64,000 nucleotides of DNA, from positions 187,840 to 251,839 of the forward strand of contig NZ_MKJU01000030.1 in assembly GCF_001854605.1 (NCBI RefSeq), written 5' to 3'. Under the pieces are notes generated by a model. It did no database searches, was not told where the DNA came from, and was given only the letters and a program-made list of their open reading frames with translations. Made by a program: the position numbers and the translations under genes. The DNA comes from Pseudoalteromonas amylolytica. Its GTDB lineage: Bacteria; Pseudomonadota; Gammaproteobacteria; Enterobacterales; Alteromonadaceae. How positions within the stretch are numbered: the first letter of the stretch is position 1; each line of letters begins with the position of its first letter. Below, in pieces: positions 17,831-27,370 of this stretch.

Positions 17831-18325
17831 ATGAACTGGGTTGATTACACAATTCTTGGTATTGTCGGTTTATCGACATTCTTCGGATTAATTCGTGGCT
17901 TTGTAAAAGAAGCTATGTCATTAGCCGTTTGGATTGGTGCCTTTTTCATCTCCAGCTTATTTTATCAATATCTAGCAACCTTCCTAACTCCCATTTCAGA
18001 ACCCCTTTTAAGAAATGCAGCCGCAATAACCATATTATTTTTTGCGACCTTACTGTTGGGCGGGTTTGTTAACTATATTTTAGGTGAGATTGTGCAACGC
18101 ACAGGCTTGACCGGTACCGATCGGATCTTCGGACTCGTATTTGGTGCGTTACGGGGCGTGTTGGTCGTAAGCGCCTTATTGTTTTTTCTCGATGCATTCA
18201 CCGGTGCGCCAAGTACGCAGTGGTGGCCAGCATCAACTTTGATCCCTGAATTTGGCTTTGTTATAGAGTGGTTTTTTACCTACCTAGAACATAACTCTAG
18301 CTTTTTGAATTCAGTAAACCGTTAA
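17831..18325 (+). CDS. cvpA: CvpA family inner-membrane protein
   Basis: A 164-residue membrane protein with about four transmembrane helices, first named for colicin V production; its exact function is still unclear. The start [20 protein letters not shown] and the following [13 protein letters not shown] are typical of CvpA. The ATG at 17831 is preferred over an in-frame TTG at 17822. It lies 17 nt before purF, the usual cvpA-purF pair. No PurR-type box was recognised upstream, although a TATAGAAT-like -10 lies in the dedD-cvpA gap. Confidence 0.93.
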   Translation: MNWVDYTILGIVGLSTFFGLIRGFVKEAMSLAVWIGAFFISSLFYQYLATFLTPISEPLLRNAAAITILFFATLLLGGFVNYILGEIVQRTGLTGTDRIFGLVFGALRGVLVVSALLFFLDAFTGAPSTQWWPASTLIPEFGFVIEWFFTYLEHNSSFLNSVNR

Positions 18326-18342
18326 TCGGCGAGGAAATTTTA

Positions 18343-19866
18343 ATGTGTGGTATCGTTGGGATAGTCGGAAAGTCTCCTGTTAATCAGGCGATCTATGATG
18401 GCTTAACTGTTTTGCAGCACCGTGGCCAAGATGCGGCAGGTATTATTACCATTGACAACAATACGTTTAGTTTGCGTAAAGCAAATGGCTTAGTGAAGGA
18501 TGTATTTCATACTCGTCACATGAAGCGACTACAGGGCAGCATCGGTATCGGCCATGTGCGTTATCCTACAGCGGGTTCTTCAAGCTCGGCAGAAGCGCAG
18601 CCTTTCTATGTTAACTCACCGTTCGGTATTGCGCTTGCGCATAACGGTAACTTGACCAACGCGGAAGCATTGAAAGAGCGTTTGTTCACTTTGGCTCGCC
18701 GTCATGTTAACACCACATCGGATTCAGAAATTCTACTGAATATCTTAGCCCATGAGCTTGGTAAGTCAGAAAAAATGAAGCTTGATGCTGAAGATATGTT
18801 TGCTGCCATCAATGAAGTGAACAGCCTAGCAACAGGTGGTTATGCAAGTATTGCGATGATCATCGGCCATGGTATTTTAGCGTTTAGAGACCCAAGCGGT
18901 ATTCGCCCATTAGTATTTGGTAAGCGTGAGACTGAGCAGGGAACAGAATATATGTTCGCCTCAGAGAGCGTTGCTCTAAAAATAGATGGTTATGATTTTG
19001 TACGTGATGTTGCACCAGGTGAAGCGATTTACGTGACAGAAGACGGTGAGTTCCATTCACAGCTGTGTGCTAAACAGACGACACACGCACCGTGTATTTT
19101 TGAGTTTGTTTATTTTGCGCGTCCAGATTCAGTGATCGATAAAATGTCTGTATACGCAACTCGCGTAAATATGGGTACCAAGCTTGGCGAGAAAATTGCC
19201 AGAGAGTGGTCAGACAAAGAAATTGACGTGGTTATTCCTATTCCAGAAACATCATGTGATATCGCACTAGAGATTGCATCAGTGCTTGATTTGCCGTATC
19301 GTCAAGGCTTTGTGAAAAACCGCTACATCGGTCGTACCTTCATTATGCCAGGCCAAGAAATGCGTAAGAAGTCTGTACGCCGTAAGCTCAATGCTATCGA
19401 CAGCGAATTCAAAGGCAAGAATGTTCTGCTGGTTGATGATTCGATTGTACGTGGCACAACCTCTGCGCAAATCGTAGAGATGGCACGTGAAGCCGGCGCA
19501 AAGAATGTGTATTTTGCATCCGCAGCACCTGAGGTACGCTTCCCGAATGTTTATGGTATTGATATGCCATCAGCCGCTGAGTTAATTGCTCATGGTCGTG
19601 AAGTGGAAGATATCAATGCGAGCATTGGTTCTGATGGTCTAATTTATCAATCATTACCTGATCTAATCGCTGCTGTACGTGAAGAAAACCCAGAAATTAC
19701 CCGTTTTGAAACGTCAGTGTTTGATGGTCAATACATCACAGGTGATATCGATCAAAACTATCTAAACCGCGTCGATGCATTGCGTAACGATTCTGCAAAA
19801 TCGACACGTGAAAAAGCAATGTCTGCGAGTTTAGAATTACATAATCAAGAGGCGGGAGAGGAGTGA
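18343..19866 (+). CDS. purF: Amidophosphoribosyltransferase PurF
   Basis: The first committed enzyme of purine synthesis, forming phosphoribosylamine from PRPP and glutamine. Its 507 residues compare with 505 in E. coli. The nucleophile Cys2 follows the initiator Met (MCGIVGIVG), so no propeptide is present. The glutaminase signature RGQDAAGI is near residue 27 and the PRPP loop [14 protein letters not shown] near 362. A GAGGAAA ribosome site precedes the ATG, and a strong terminator follows. Confidence 0.98.
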   Translation: MCGIVGIVGKSPVNQAIYDGLTVLQHRGQDAAGIITIDNNTFSLRKANGLVKDVFHTRHMKRLQGSIGIGHVRYPTAGSSSSAEAQPFYVNSPFGIALAHNGNLTNAEALKERLFTLARRHVNTTSDSEILLNILAHELGKSEKMKLDAEDMFAAINEVNSLATGGYASIAMIIGHGILAFRDPSGIRPLVFGKRETEQGTEYMFASESVALKIDGYDFVRDVAPGEAIYVTEDGEFHSQLCAKQTTHAPCIFEFVYFARPDSVIDKMSVYATRVNMGTKLGEKIAREWSDKEIDVVIPIPETSCDIALEIASVLDLPYRQGFVKNRYIGRTFIMPGQEMRKKSVRRKLNAIDSEFKGKNVLLVDDSIVRGTTSAQIVEMAREAGAKNVYFASAAPEVRFPNVYGIDMPSAAELIAHGREVEDINASIGSDGLIYQSLPDLIAAVREENPEITRFETSVFDGQYITGDIDQNYLNRVDALRNDSAKSTREKAMSASLELHNQEAGEE

Positions 19867-19880
19867 TCCTTACCTAGCTG

Positions 19881-19909
19881 AAAAAAGGAGCGTTTACGCT
19901 CCTTTTTTT
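19881..19909 (+). terminator. Rho-independent terminator of purF
   Basis: GGAGCG pairs with CGCTCC around a TTTA loop, extended by flanking A and T runs to about 12 bp and followed by T7. It could act in both directions between purF and the convergent Yip1 gene. Confidence 0.9.
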
Positions 19910-19933
19910 GTGTCTCATTTATAAGTCAATAAG

Positions 19934-20533
19934 TTAACTGAAAGTTGGGCTGATGATGCCGTTTGTCCACAAGATGGCTGTAGCAGCTAAAATGATCACC
20001 AACAGAATGAGTCCACAGGTAACGACAGAACTTGCGTAGATAAAGCCACGCTCCTCAGGGATGTGCATAAGAATTGGCACGCCTGTATAGAGTAGGTAGA
20101 CAGAGTAAGCCAGCGCAACAAGCCCGACGCTTGCCACAAACCATAGCTCCGGATAGAAGGCCGAAAACGCTGACATAAACATAGGCGTCGCAGTGTAAGC
20201 GGATAACTCTAGTGTTTGTGTAAACGTTGGCTTAGCACCAAAAGTTACCGCCATCCAATGTGAAAGATAAGACAAAGCAAAAATACCCACGATTAACGCG
20301 CAGTACATAGCAACACCAATCATTAAGGCACTATCATGGGTGAGAAATACCGCGTCTCCTGCGCCAATTCTCCAACCTAAATGAACTGATGAGTAATACC
20401 CCATAATGCTTGGAATAAGCGCTATAAGGGCGATGTGAGATAAACTATATTTGATGCTTTCGTGACGATTGTCGATAGTTTGCCACTCTTCGAGTGGGTG
20501 AGCATACAAGCCCCATAAATGATTAAGGATCAT
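19934..20533 (-). CDS. Yip1-family multi-spanning membrane protein
   Basis: A 199-residue inner-membrane protein with a Yip1 domain. A short cytosolic N-terminus (HLWGLYAHPLEEW, the usual opening of bacterial Yip1 proteins) is followed by about five transmembrane helices. The bacterial role is not established; yeast relatives act in vesicle traffic. It is convergent with purF and seems monocistronic. A promoter with perfect TTGACA lies upstream, and an FNR-type box is about 80 bp before the predicted transcription start. Domain call is good; function is unknown. Confidence 0.8.
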   Translation of the reverse strand: MILNHLWGLYAHPLEEWQTIDNRHESIKYSLSHIALIALIPSIMGYYSSVHLGWRIGAGDAVFLTHDSALMIGVAMYCALIVGIFALSYLSHWMAVTFGAKPTFTQTLELSAYTATPMFMSAFSAFYPELWFVASVGLVALAYSVYLLYTGVPILMHIPEERGFIYASSVVTCGLILLVIILAATAILWTNGIISPTFS

Positions 20534-20584
20534 AACCTGTCCCTCATAAAATGTGTTGTGTTATTTTTATACAGTACCTTTTTA

Positions 20585-20613
20585 GTTATGAGAGACGGTC
20601 TGATTTTTGTCAA
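20585..20613 (-). promoter_or_regulatory. Promoter of the Yip1 gene
   Basis: On the minus strand, TTGACA (20613-20608), a 17-bp spacer and CATAAC (20590-20585), about 52 nt before the start codon. The -35 is perfect and the -10 matches 4 of 6. Confidence 0.5.
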
Positions 20614-20651
20614 GATTAGGTTAAACTTTTGTCTAATTGAAACTTTCAGAA

Positions 20652-20665
20652 TTGATCGAAATCAA
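20652..20665. promoter_or_regulatory. Perfect FNR/EtrA-type box
   Basis: TTGAT-CGAA-ATCAA matches the FNR consensus TTGAT-N4-ATCAA at all ten defined positions. It lies in a 638-bp stretch with no convincing gene, about 120 bp before the Yip1 start and 510 bp before miaE. Its target is unclear. Confidence 0.5.
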
Positions 20666-21171
20666 CTAATCTTTGGTGTTCGTTCCGCTGATGCAGGCTT
20701 CTAGAGCGAAACAGATATGTTACATAAACCACTTTTTAGAAACTTTTGTTATCACGCGTAGCCCAACCCAAACAAATAGCACAACTTTTAACACTAAAAT
20801 AAACCTACTGCCTCCTGCGATCATATTAAGAAGATCGGCACATACGGCATCACAATTGTGAACTCCCCAAGCGTAAGAAAGCGGCATGAACAAGACCAAC
20901 TATAAGAAAAATATACATTTTTATGTGTTTGTTTAGCGCTCCTGCGTTATTTGAGTATATGAGGCAACTCATCGAGCAACGCATAATGTACCTGTATAAT
21001 CGGAGTGGCTTGGCTAATTTTTAGCTTGGTGTGGTTTGACTACGATTGTTGCCGATACGAAATTGATCCCAGTTAATTCGAACCAATTAGGTTTGTGATA
21101 GAATACTGTCCATATTGTATTAAGAGTTGCTGTAGCTGCTAAAAAGCAGTTGCTTATGTAGAGATAGAAAA
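20666..21171. other. Long non-coding stretch before miaE
   Basis: No protein-like ORF is convincing here on either strand. An extended -10 element (TGATAGAAT, 21096-21104) is a likely miaE promoter element without a clear -35. A small hairpin (GCTGCT / AGCAGT, near 21134-21150) lies in the presumed miaE leader. The rest is AT-rich and unexplained; a small RNA cannot be excluded. Confidence 0.4.
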
Positions 21172-21930
21172 TTGGAAGAACTGTTAAAACCAATCAAAAC
21201 TTTTTTGGGCTGCGAAACGCCTAATCAATGGATCGAAGAAGCCGCCAAAGAAGAAAACTTGTCTGTTGTATTAATAGATCACTTAATATGTGAATTGAAG
21301 GCTGCTCAATCAGCTATGTTCTTAATTCGCAAATATGCGGTTGATAAGGACAGTGGCGATGCACTGCTGGAGTGGCTAAAACCATTTGAAACACTCATCT
21401 ATAAGCGCGAAGGCAATTGGCGTGATTTAGTAGATAAAAACAAACTCACAAAATCGATGATACCAAAATCGAACACGCCTTATGGACAAGATCTTATAGA
21501 TAAGATGGTGCTGTTGATAAAGGAAGAGTTGCACCATTTTTATCAAGTGCTTGAAATTATGGATGAGTATGGCGTTGAGTATCAAAGTATTACGCCATGC
21601 CGTTATGCAAAAGGGATGTTACGCCACGTCAAAACGTTTGAACCAGATGCAATGATAGACAAGCTTATAGTTGGCGCTTATATCGAGGCACGATCTTGCG
21701 AACGGTTTGCTAAGCTAGCGCCTCATGTTGATAAACGTTTAGGTGATTTTTATATCTCATTGCTGCGCTCAGAAGCGCGTCACTATCAGGATTACTTAAC
21801 GCTAGCCGAAGAAATCGCAGGCCATGATATTTCAGAGCGTGTGGCGTATTTTGCTAAGGTAGAAGCTGATTTGATTTCATCACCAGATGAAGACTTTAAG
21901 TTTCACAGTGGGGTGCCAGCTCAGCCTTGA
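21172..21930 (+). CDS. miaE: tRNA 2-methylthio-N6-isopentenyladenosine(37) hydroxylase MiaE
   Basis: A 252-residue non-heme di-iron monooxygenase that hydroxylates ms2i6A37 of tRNAs reading U-starting codons. The opening FLGCETPNQWIEEA is typical of MiaE. Iron-ligand patterns of the ferritin-like helices are visible: EELHHFYQV near residue 122, EARSCERF near 173 and SEARHYQDYL near 202. The start is TTG at 21172; no ATG or GTG suits the family N-terminus. It is convergent with lpxH and preceded by a long non-coding leader region. Confidence 0.92.
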   Translation: MEELLKPIKTFLGCETPNQWIEEAAKEENLSVVLIDHLICELKAAQSAMFLIRKYAVDKDSGDALLEWLKPFETLIYKREGNWRDLVDKNKLTKSMIPKSNTPYGQDLIDKMVLLIKEELHHFYQVLEIMDEYGVEYQSITPCRYAKGMLRHVKTFEPDAMIDKLIVGAYIEARSCERFAKLAPHVDKRLGDFYISLLRSEARHYQDYLTLAEEIAGHDISERVAYFAKVEADLISSPDEDFKFHSGVPAQP

Positions 21931-21963
21931 TAGGTGAGCGAGTATTTTAAGGCCATTCTGGCG

Positions 21964-22698
21964 TTAAGCGGTCTGGTCTTTTATCAATGTTTGTTCACCT
22001 AGTTCATTGACGACTAAAAATGAACCTTGGCTATACCAGTCACCTAATACGGTGCGCGTTAAGGTCTGGCCATGTTGCTCATAATGATGTACATCTGGGC
22101 GGTGCGTGTGGCCATGGATCATCTGTGTGACTTGATAGCGCTCAAACATCTCTATTACCGCGCTGTGTGTCACGTCTAAAATTTCGGCCGCTTTACCCAT
22201 TTGATTGGCCTTGCTCTTGGCTCTTGCATCACGGGCGATTTTTCGCCTTATGCTCAGCGGTAAAGATAAAATCATTTTTGGCCACCACCAGCCACGGCTC
22301 TTTTTGCGAAACTTTTGATAGGCAATATCTTCAGTACACATTTCGTCGCCGTGTAGAATAACCGTTTTTATACCATATAAATCAATTACATGCTGCTCTG
22401 GTAGTAACGTCATTCCGGCCTGTTTGGCATAGCGCTTTCCTAACAAAAAGTCGCGATTGCCGTGAATAAAGTAAGTGCGAATACCCATTTCTTTTAATGC
22501 AGCGAGTTTTTGGACAACTTGTTGAGCGAGCGTGGAGTGTTCATCATCGCCAATCCATACTTCAAAAAAGTCACCAAGAATGTATAGCGCATCGACCTCA
22601 GCGCTCATGTGCTGAGATAAAAAATCAAAAAAAGCCTCAGTGATAACAGGGGAGTCTTCGCTTAGGTGTAGATCAGAAATGAAGTAGGTTTTACGCAT
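21964..22698 (-). CDS. lpxH: UDP-2,3-diacylglucosamine diphosphatase LpxH
   Basis: A 244-residue metallophosphoesterase that makes lipid X in lipid A synthesis at the inner membrane. Metal-ligand motifs are present: ISDLHL near residue 6, LGDFFEVWIGDD near 40, GNRDFLLG near 80, HGDE near 115 and HGHTHRP near 195. The ATG at 22698 has a purine-rich ribosome site and fits the E. coli length of 240. An upstream in-frame ATG at 22716 lies inside the hairpin region and lacks a site. It is downstream of ppiB on the same strand, 53 nt away. Confidence 0.95.
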   Translation of the reverse strand: MRKTYFISDLHLSEDSPVITEAFFDFLSQHMSAEVDALYILGDFFEVWIGDDEHSTLAQQVVQKLAALKEMGIRTYFIHGNRDFLLGKRYAKQAGMTLLPEQHVIDLYGIKTVILHGDEMCTEDIAYQKFRKKSRGWWWPKMILSLPLSIRRKIARDARAKSKANQMGKAAEILDVTHSAVIEMFERYQVTQMIHGHTHRPDVHHYEQHGQTLTRTVLGDWYSQGSFLVVNELGEQTLIKDQTA

Positions 22699-22717
22699 GG
22701 GTCTTCTTTGTGGCATA

Positions 22718-22736
22718 AAGCGGGCATCGCCCGCTT
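22718..22736 (-). terminator. Hairpin between ppiB and lpxH
   Basis: AAGCGGGC pairs with GCCCGCTT around a 3-nt loop, a GC-rich 8-bp stem just after ppiB and before lpxH. On the minus strand only TTTA follows, so it may be a weak or partial terminator or an mRNA-stabilizing stem. Confidence 0.5.
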
Positions 22737-22750
22737 AAACACATTACCAA

Positions 22751-23242
22751 TTAGGCAACGGTGACTTTTTCGATAACCACATCTTCAAGTGGTACATCTT
22801 GGTGAAAGCCTGATGAACCAGTTGCAACCGCTTTGATCTTGTTTACAACGTCCATGCCTTCAACCACTTTTGCAAATACGCAGTAACCCCAGCCTTGCGA
22901 TGTTTCGCTGCTGAAGTTTAAGAAGTCATTATCATTGACATTAATAAAAAACTGAGCCGTCGCAGAGTGTGGATCCGGTGTACGTGCCATGGCTAGGGTA
23001 CCCACTTTGTTGCTCAAACCGTTGTTTGCTTCGTTTTGGATTGGTGCTTGAACAGACTTTTGTTCCATACCCGGTGCAAAGCCGCCACCTTGGATCATGA
23101 ATCCATCGATAACACGGTGAAAAATAGTGCCATCATAAAAACCAGATTTGGCATAGTTTAAAAAGTTTTCAACTGTTTTAGGTGCGTCTTCAGCGAATAA
23201 TTCAATGCTGATTTCACCAAAGTTAGTGTGTAGAACAACCAT
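22751..23242 (-). CDS. ppiB: Peptidyl-prolyl cis-trans isomerase B (cyclophilin)
   Basis: A 163-residue cytoplasmic cyclophilin without a signal peptide, so PpiB-like, not PpiA-like. It carries [14 protein letters not shown] near residue 40, [21 protein letters not shown] near 82 and [12 protein letters not shown] near 122, the core of the active site. It is divergent from cysS, the ppiB/cysS arrangement seen across gammaproteobacteria, and lies upstream of lpxH. Confidence 0.97.
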   Translation of the reverse strand: MVVLHTNFGEISIELFAEDAPKTVENFLNYAKSGFYDGTIFHRVIDGFMIQGGGFAPGMEQKSVQAPIQNEANNGLSNKVGTLAMARTPDPHSATAQFFINVNDNDFLNFSSETSQGWGYCVFAKVVEGMDVVNKIKAVATGSSGFHQDVPLEDVVIEKVTVA

Positions 23243-23445
23243 TTCGGCTTCCTAATCATTAATATATAGAAAGAAGCTATTCTATAGCACAATGGCCTTG
23301 CGTGACAATTTTCCTGATGGATTTAATCGGGTATCCGCAAAAATGTTTTGTATTTGGGAAAATAGCAGCACATTGGGTATAGAGTGGTGACGGGCCAAGT
23401 GTTATCATTGGGTTTCATGTCTATTTTGTTTAGGAATAACACTAC

Positions 23446-24825
23446 ATGTTGCAGATATACAACACACTTACTCGCCAAAAAGCGCCATTTAAACCTCTCG
23501 TCGAAGGCAAAGTCGACATGTATGTGTGTGGTATCACCATTTATGATTTCTGCCATGTAGGCCATGCGCGTACTTATGTATCATTTGATGTGATGAACCG
23601 TTACCTACGCTATCTTGGCTATGATGTAACTTATGTACGTAACATCACAGACGTAGATGATAAAATCATCAAACGTGCAGCTGAAAACAAAGAAGAGATC
23701 AATGATTTAACTGTTCGCATGACCAAAGCAATGCACGAAGATTTTGATGCGTTGAATATTCTACCGGCTGACATTGAGCCAACGGTAACGGGTCATATGG
23801 ACGAAATTATAGCGATGATTGAGACGCTTATTGCGAAGGGTCATGCTTATGTCGCAAGCAGTGGTGATGTGTTGTTTGATGTTTCGACTTTTGAGCAATA
23901 CGGCCAACTATCACAGCAAGACCTTGAAATGTTGCAAGCCGGTGCACGAGTTGAAGTTGCGCAAGATAAAGACGATCCATTAGATTTTGTACTTTGGAAA
24001 AAAGCCAAAGCAGGTGAGCCTGCGTGGCAATCGCCTTGGGGTGATGGTCGCCCAGGTTGGCATATCGAATGTAGTGCAATGAGCTCAAAGCACCTAGGTG
24101 AGTTTTTTGATATTCACGGCGGCGGCTCTGATCTACAGTTTCCTCACCATGAGAATGAAATCGCGCAATCATGCTGTGCAAACAATGGTAAGTATGTAAA
24201 TACTTGGATCCACACCGGTATGGTGCAAGTAAATAAAGAAAAAATGTCTAAGTCTTTGGGCAACTTCTTTACTGTTCGCGAAGTTCTAAAGCAATATGAC
24301 CGCGAAACTGTGCGCTACTTTTTGATCAACGGTCACTATCGTAGCCAGTTAAACTATTCGCAAGAAAACTTAGAACAAGCGCGTTCATCACTTGAGCGTA
24401 TATACACAGCATTGCGTGGTGTAGAGTTGGTTGAAATCTCGCTAGAGGGTAACGACTACGCGAAACGTTTTGAAGCGGCAATGAACGATGACTTCAACAC
24501 TCCTGAAGCGCTGCCAGTGATCTTTGAATTAGCGAAGGAAGTAAACCTGCTAAAAGACAAAGATAGCACGACAGCGGGTGAACACGCATATGTGCTGGTG
24601 CAACTTGCAAGTGTATTAGGTATTGCCCAGCAAGACCCTGAGCGTTTTTTACAGGGTGAGCAAGACAACGACGAAGTTGCAAAAATTGAAGCGCTTATTA
24701 CCAAGCGTAACGAGGCGCGTGCAAATAAAGATTGGGCTGCTGCCGATGAAGCTCGTGATGCGCTTAATGCGCTGGGTGTGGTGCTAGAAGATAGTGCAGG
24801 AAAAACGACTTGGCGCAAGGCTTAA
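23446..24825 (+). CDS. cysS: Cysteinyl-tRNA synthetase
   Basis: A class I synthetase of 459 residues (461 in E. coli). The zinc ligand Cys28 and the HIGH-type motif (HVGHA) follow the N-terminus. The other zinc ligands lie in WHIECSAMS and HHENEIAQS. The KMSKS loop is at residues 266-270. The C-terminal anticodon region contains [22 protein letters not shown], typical of CysS. An AGGA sequence lies before the ATG. It is followed by a strong terminator and then an MscS gene. Confidence 0.98.
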   Translation: MLQIYNTLTRQKAPFKPLVEGKVDMYVCGITIYDFCHVGHARTYVSFDVMNRYLRYLGYDVTYVRNITDVDDKIIKRAAENKEEINDLTVRMTKAMHEDFDALNILPADIEPTVTGHMDEIIAMIETLIAKGHAYVASSGDVLFDVSTFEQYGQLSQQDLEMLQAGARVEVAQDKDDPLDFVLWKKAKAGEPAWQSPWGDGRPGWHIECSAMSSKHLGEFFDIHGGGSDLQFPHHENEIAQSCCANNGKYVNTWIHTGMVQVNKEKMSKSLGNFFTVREVLKQYDRETVRYFLINGHYRSQLNYSQENLEQARSSLERIYTALRGVELVEISLEGNDYAKRFEAAMNDDFNTPEALPVIFELAKEVNLLKDKDSTTAGEHAYVLVQLASVLGIAQQDPERFLQGEQDNDEVAKIEALITKRNEARANKDWAAADEARDALNALGVVLEDSAGKTTWRKA

Positions 24826-24859
24826 GCCACAAATCAAATAGTTGCGAATTTTAAATGTA

Positions 24860-24892
24860 AACGCCACACTCAAACGTGTGGCGTTTTTTTTT
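24860..24892 (+). terminator. Rho-independent terminator of cysS
   Basis: AACGCCACAC pairs with GTGTGGCGTT (10 bp, 6-nt loop) and is followed by an uninterrupted T-run. The T-run directly abuts the GGAG ribosome site of the next gene, so that gene needs readthrough or another promoter. Confidence 0.92.
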
Positions 24893-24904
24893 GGAGAAAA
24901 ATAA

Positions 24905-25771
24905 ATGGATATGAGCTGGCTGGATCAAGAGTTGGTAAAAATGGGTAACTTCTCTTTGCTTGTGGGTGAGCTGTTATCATTCTTTGTGGTGATAGTGGTA
25001 ACTTTCATTCTATCGCGTGTATTGCGAGCTGCTTTTCAACGTTTAGCTATGCGCCAAGGTGTGATAGCGCACACGTCAGCTTATGTTATAGGTCGTATTA
25101 TTCATTATATCGTACTGTTTATTGGCTTTATCATTGCCCTTACTGCTTTAGGTATGGAAATGACCGAACTTGCGCTGATTGCTAGTGCCTTAGGGGTGGG
25201 GATTGGCTTAGGTTTACAGGGCATGGTGAACAACTTTGTGTCTGGGCTAGTGCTGCTTCTAGAGAAAACCGTTAAAGTGGGCGATTTTGTAGAGTTATCC
25301 AATGATGTTGTTGGCGAGGTTATGGCCATTTATATGCGTGCGACCTTAATAAGAACTAATGATAATGTAGATATTCTTATTCCCAATGCTGAGCTGGTTT
25401 CAGGATTAGTGACGAACTGGACTTTGGCTGAAAAGGTAAGGCGTTTTCGCATCTCATTCTCGGTAGCATATGGCAGCGATAAAGAATTAGTAAAAACAGC
25501 TGTACTTGAAGCTGCTGACAACGTGCCATATACACTTAACAGCCCTGGTAGAGAGCCCACCGTATGGATGACAGGGTTTGGCGACAGCAGTTTAAACTTC
25601 ACTTTGGGCGTGTGGGTGCAACCTGAGCAGGTCAAACGACCAACTGCGCTTGTTTCTGATTACTTATGGGCCATTGACGATGCGTTTCGCACACATGGTA
25701 TTGAAATCCCATTCCCGCAACGAGATATTCATATTCGCTCAACAATAGAGAAAAAAGATTGTACACAATAG
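24905..25771 (+). CDS. MscS-family mechanosensitive channel (first copy)
   Basis: A 288-residue inner-membrane channel, about the size of E. coli MscS (286). It has three N-terminal transmembrane helices. The conserved pore-helix and beta-domain region, LGVGIGLGLQGMVNNFVSGL then EKTVKVGDFVEL, spans about residues 97-130. A cytoplasmic vestibule ends EIPFPQRDIHI. MscS channels relieve turgor on hypo-osmotic shock. The ATG has GGAG 8 nt upstream that abuts the cysS terminator. It is only partly similar to the MscS copy at 26526-27341, so they are distinct paralogs. Confidence 0.92.
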   Translation: MDMSWLDQELVKMGNFSLLVGELLSFFVVIVVTFILSRVLRAAFQRLAMRQGVIAHTSAYVIGRIIHYIVLFIGFIIALTALGMEMTELALIASALGVGIGLGLQGMVNNFVSGLVLLLEKTVKVGDFVELSNDVVGEVMAIYMRATLIRTNDNVDILIPNAELVSGLVTNWTLAEKVRRFRISFSVAYGSDKELVKTAVLEAADNVPYTLNSPGREPTVWMTGFGDSSLNFTLGVWVQPEQVKRPTALVSDYLWAIDDAFRTHGIEIPFPQRDIHIRSTIEKKDCTQ

Positions 25772-25957
25772 GTAAATAATTGGATGGTATGTAGACTTCA
25801 TAAATATCGCGAATATAGAGATAAATCGGCTGTGATTTGCTTAAATTTCACAGCTTGAACGGCTAAATTTATGTTTTTTATATCAATCTAATAACCTCTC
25901 CGTGTGATGTAGTTAACTTAATTGACGCTTAAGTTGTCAAGCTGTAAACATTTAATT

Positions 25958-25985
25958 TTGCATAAAATGAAATTAGCATTATAGT
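25958..25985 (+). promoter_or_regulatory. Promoter of the 151-residue unknown gene
   Basis: TTGCAT (25958-25963), a 16-bp spacer and TATAGT (25980-25985), about 35 nt before the ATG. The layout resembles the rpsP promoter. Confidence 0.5.
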
Positions 25986-26019
25986 TAAATTAGTGTAATT
26001 TAACTGAGTGATTAAGCCT

Positions 26020-26475
26020 ATGGCTGACGGTGTAGTGGAGTTTGATTTTGATCATACGGCTACCTTTATTGATGCCATGAATAGCGGGCTTAAACACCTC
26101 AGCAGCAGGGTATTCACATGTAGAGCCATGGCGCGCAGCGGGGTCCACTTTCATCTGTATGCTCGGCGTAAAAGCCCATTTCGTGATGCCGAAACAATTC
26201 TAATTTGTAGAGAAGTGTCTGAGTTTGCTCTAACTGGGCATAATAACTTCGATTACAGTTGGAGCGATCAGGAACTCGCTGTCATTGATGCGCTCAAAGC
26301 TCAAGGCCATAGTCTTTTACCTATGTTTATTGTGGGTCGCAGAGGTCCTTCAATGGCATTTTTCCTCGAAGAGAATGAACTGCGTCATGGAGCCGTGTGT
26401 GCTCAGGAGGTATTGTGTCGTATGATGTCTGATCATGATGCAGCAAGGGCACTGGCTAGCACATTGGTATATTAG
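26020..26475 (+). CDS. Hypothetical protein, 151 residues
   Basis: I do not recognise this protein. It is soluble, with no signal peptide or membrane segment. It opens MADGVVEFDFDHTATFIDAMNSG, an acidic stretch, and has several His and Cys residues (for example FHLYARRK, LRHGAVCAQEVLCRMM). The ATG at 26020 is preferred; an in-frame GTG at 26008 is possible. It has its own promoter-like sequence and terminator, so it is probably a real, monocistronic gene. Expression seems plausible; function cannot be inferred. Confidence 0.7.
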   Translation: MADGVVEFDFDHTATFIDAMNSGLKHLSSRVFTCRAMARSGVHFHLYARRKSPFRDAETILICREVSEFALTGHNNFDYSWSDQELAVIDALKAQGHSLLPMFIVGRRGPSMAFFLEENELRHGAVCAQEVLCRMMSDHDAARALASTLVY

Positions 26476-26500
26476 CTGCGACAAGAATTCCCAACCTATT

Positions 26501-26525
26501 AGGCACCGCAAGGTGCCTTTTCTTT
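26501..26525 (+). terminator. Rho-independent terminator
   Basis: AGGCACC pairs with GGTGCCT around a GCAA loop, followed by TTTTC and TTTTT. It ends the 151-residue gene before the convergent MscS gene. Confidence 0.85.
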
Positions 26526-27341
26526 TTATTCATCGTCTTTTTTCAGTGTGACAACCCTCTGTGGGAAAGGTATTTCTATATTGGCTGCATTTATCGCACG
26601 GTAAACTTGTTTATTGATAGCCAGTTTGGTTTCAATGATTTGGGTGGTTGGCACCCAGTATCGGTAGCTGATGATCACAGCGCTATCACCAAATTGCTCG
26701 ATGCCTACTTGGGGCTGAGGACTTTTGGCCACTTGATCATTGGCTAAAATAACGGTGACGATTTCGTTTATTGCTGTATCACTACAAGCACTATAAGCAA
26801 TTCCAATTTCTCCTTTTACAAGCGAATATTCAAAAGAGTTGTGTAGTATTTCTCCAATGATGTGTTTATTGGGAATGGTGATCTCTACTTTTTCCTCATT
26901 GATCAATATTGTGTGACCCAGCTCAATTTTTTTAACCTGACCACTTACGCCTTTTATCTGAATGGTGTCTCCGACGATAAACGGGCGTGTGGCGATAATA
27001 GCAAGTCCGGACCCATAGTTTGATAGCATTCCCTGTAGTGCTAAACCTGCACCCAATGATGCTGCACCAATCGCTGCTACGAACGGAGTTACACTGATAC
27101 CAACTTTGCCAAGCGCAATGATCACGAACATCACAATCAGTAAAACTTTAACTAGGTTACTGATAAAATTAGTGAGTGTGATGTCTATGTGATGGCGCTG
27201 CATAAGCGCTTCGACCATTTTTGATATGCGATTGGATACCCATAATCCGAATAATAGAATTATGAGGGCACCCATTACCTGCATACTGTAGGTGACTAGA
27301 TAGTCTCTGATCAGGTTAAAATAATGTTCAAACTGTTTCAT
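26526..27341 (-). CDS. MscS-family mechanosensitive channel (second copy)
   Basis: A 271-residue MscS-type channel, taking the ATG at 27341 (MKQFEHYFNLIRDYL), which follows the lrgB-like stop by 29 nt. The open frame extends upstream to 27413 but that would overlap lrgB. Three N-terminal helices are followed by the pore-helix signature IGAASLGAGLALQGMLSNYGSG and the beta domain RPFIVGDTIQI. The C-terminus has the IEIPFPQR vestibule motif. It is last in a minus-strand run crotonase-lrgA-lrgB-mscS, unlike the copy at 24905, which stands alone. Osmotic protection linked to the LrgAB-type pair is an inference. Confidence 0.9.
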   Translation of the reverse strand: MKQFEHYFNLIRDYLVTYSMQVMGALIILLFGLWVSNRISKMVEALMQRHHIDITLTNFISNLVKVLLIVMFVIIALGKVGISVTPFVAAIGAASLGAGLALQGMLSNYGSGLAIIATRPFIVGDTIQIKGVSGQVKKIELGHTILINEEKVEITIPNKHIIGEILHNSFEYSLVKGEIGIAYSACSDTAINEIVTVILANDQVAKSPQPQVGIEQFGDSAVIISYRYWVPTTQIIETKLAINKQVYRAINAANIEIPFPQRVVTLKKDDE

Positions 27342-27370
27342 TTCTTGTTCAATCAAAGTAAGTATCCTTT

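Noticed and set aside
20519..20861. Two 61-62-codon plus-strand frames before miaE
   Set aside because: Composition is not protein-like, there are no motifs and no good ribosome sites; the region is better read as non-coding.
25830..25856. CRP-like TGTGA/TCACA repeat after the first mscS gene
   Set aside because: The half-sites are 12 bp apart instead of 6, so it is a plain hairpin stem and not a CRP site.
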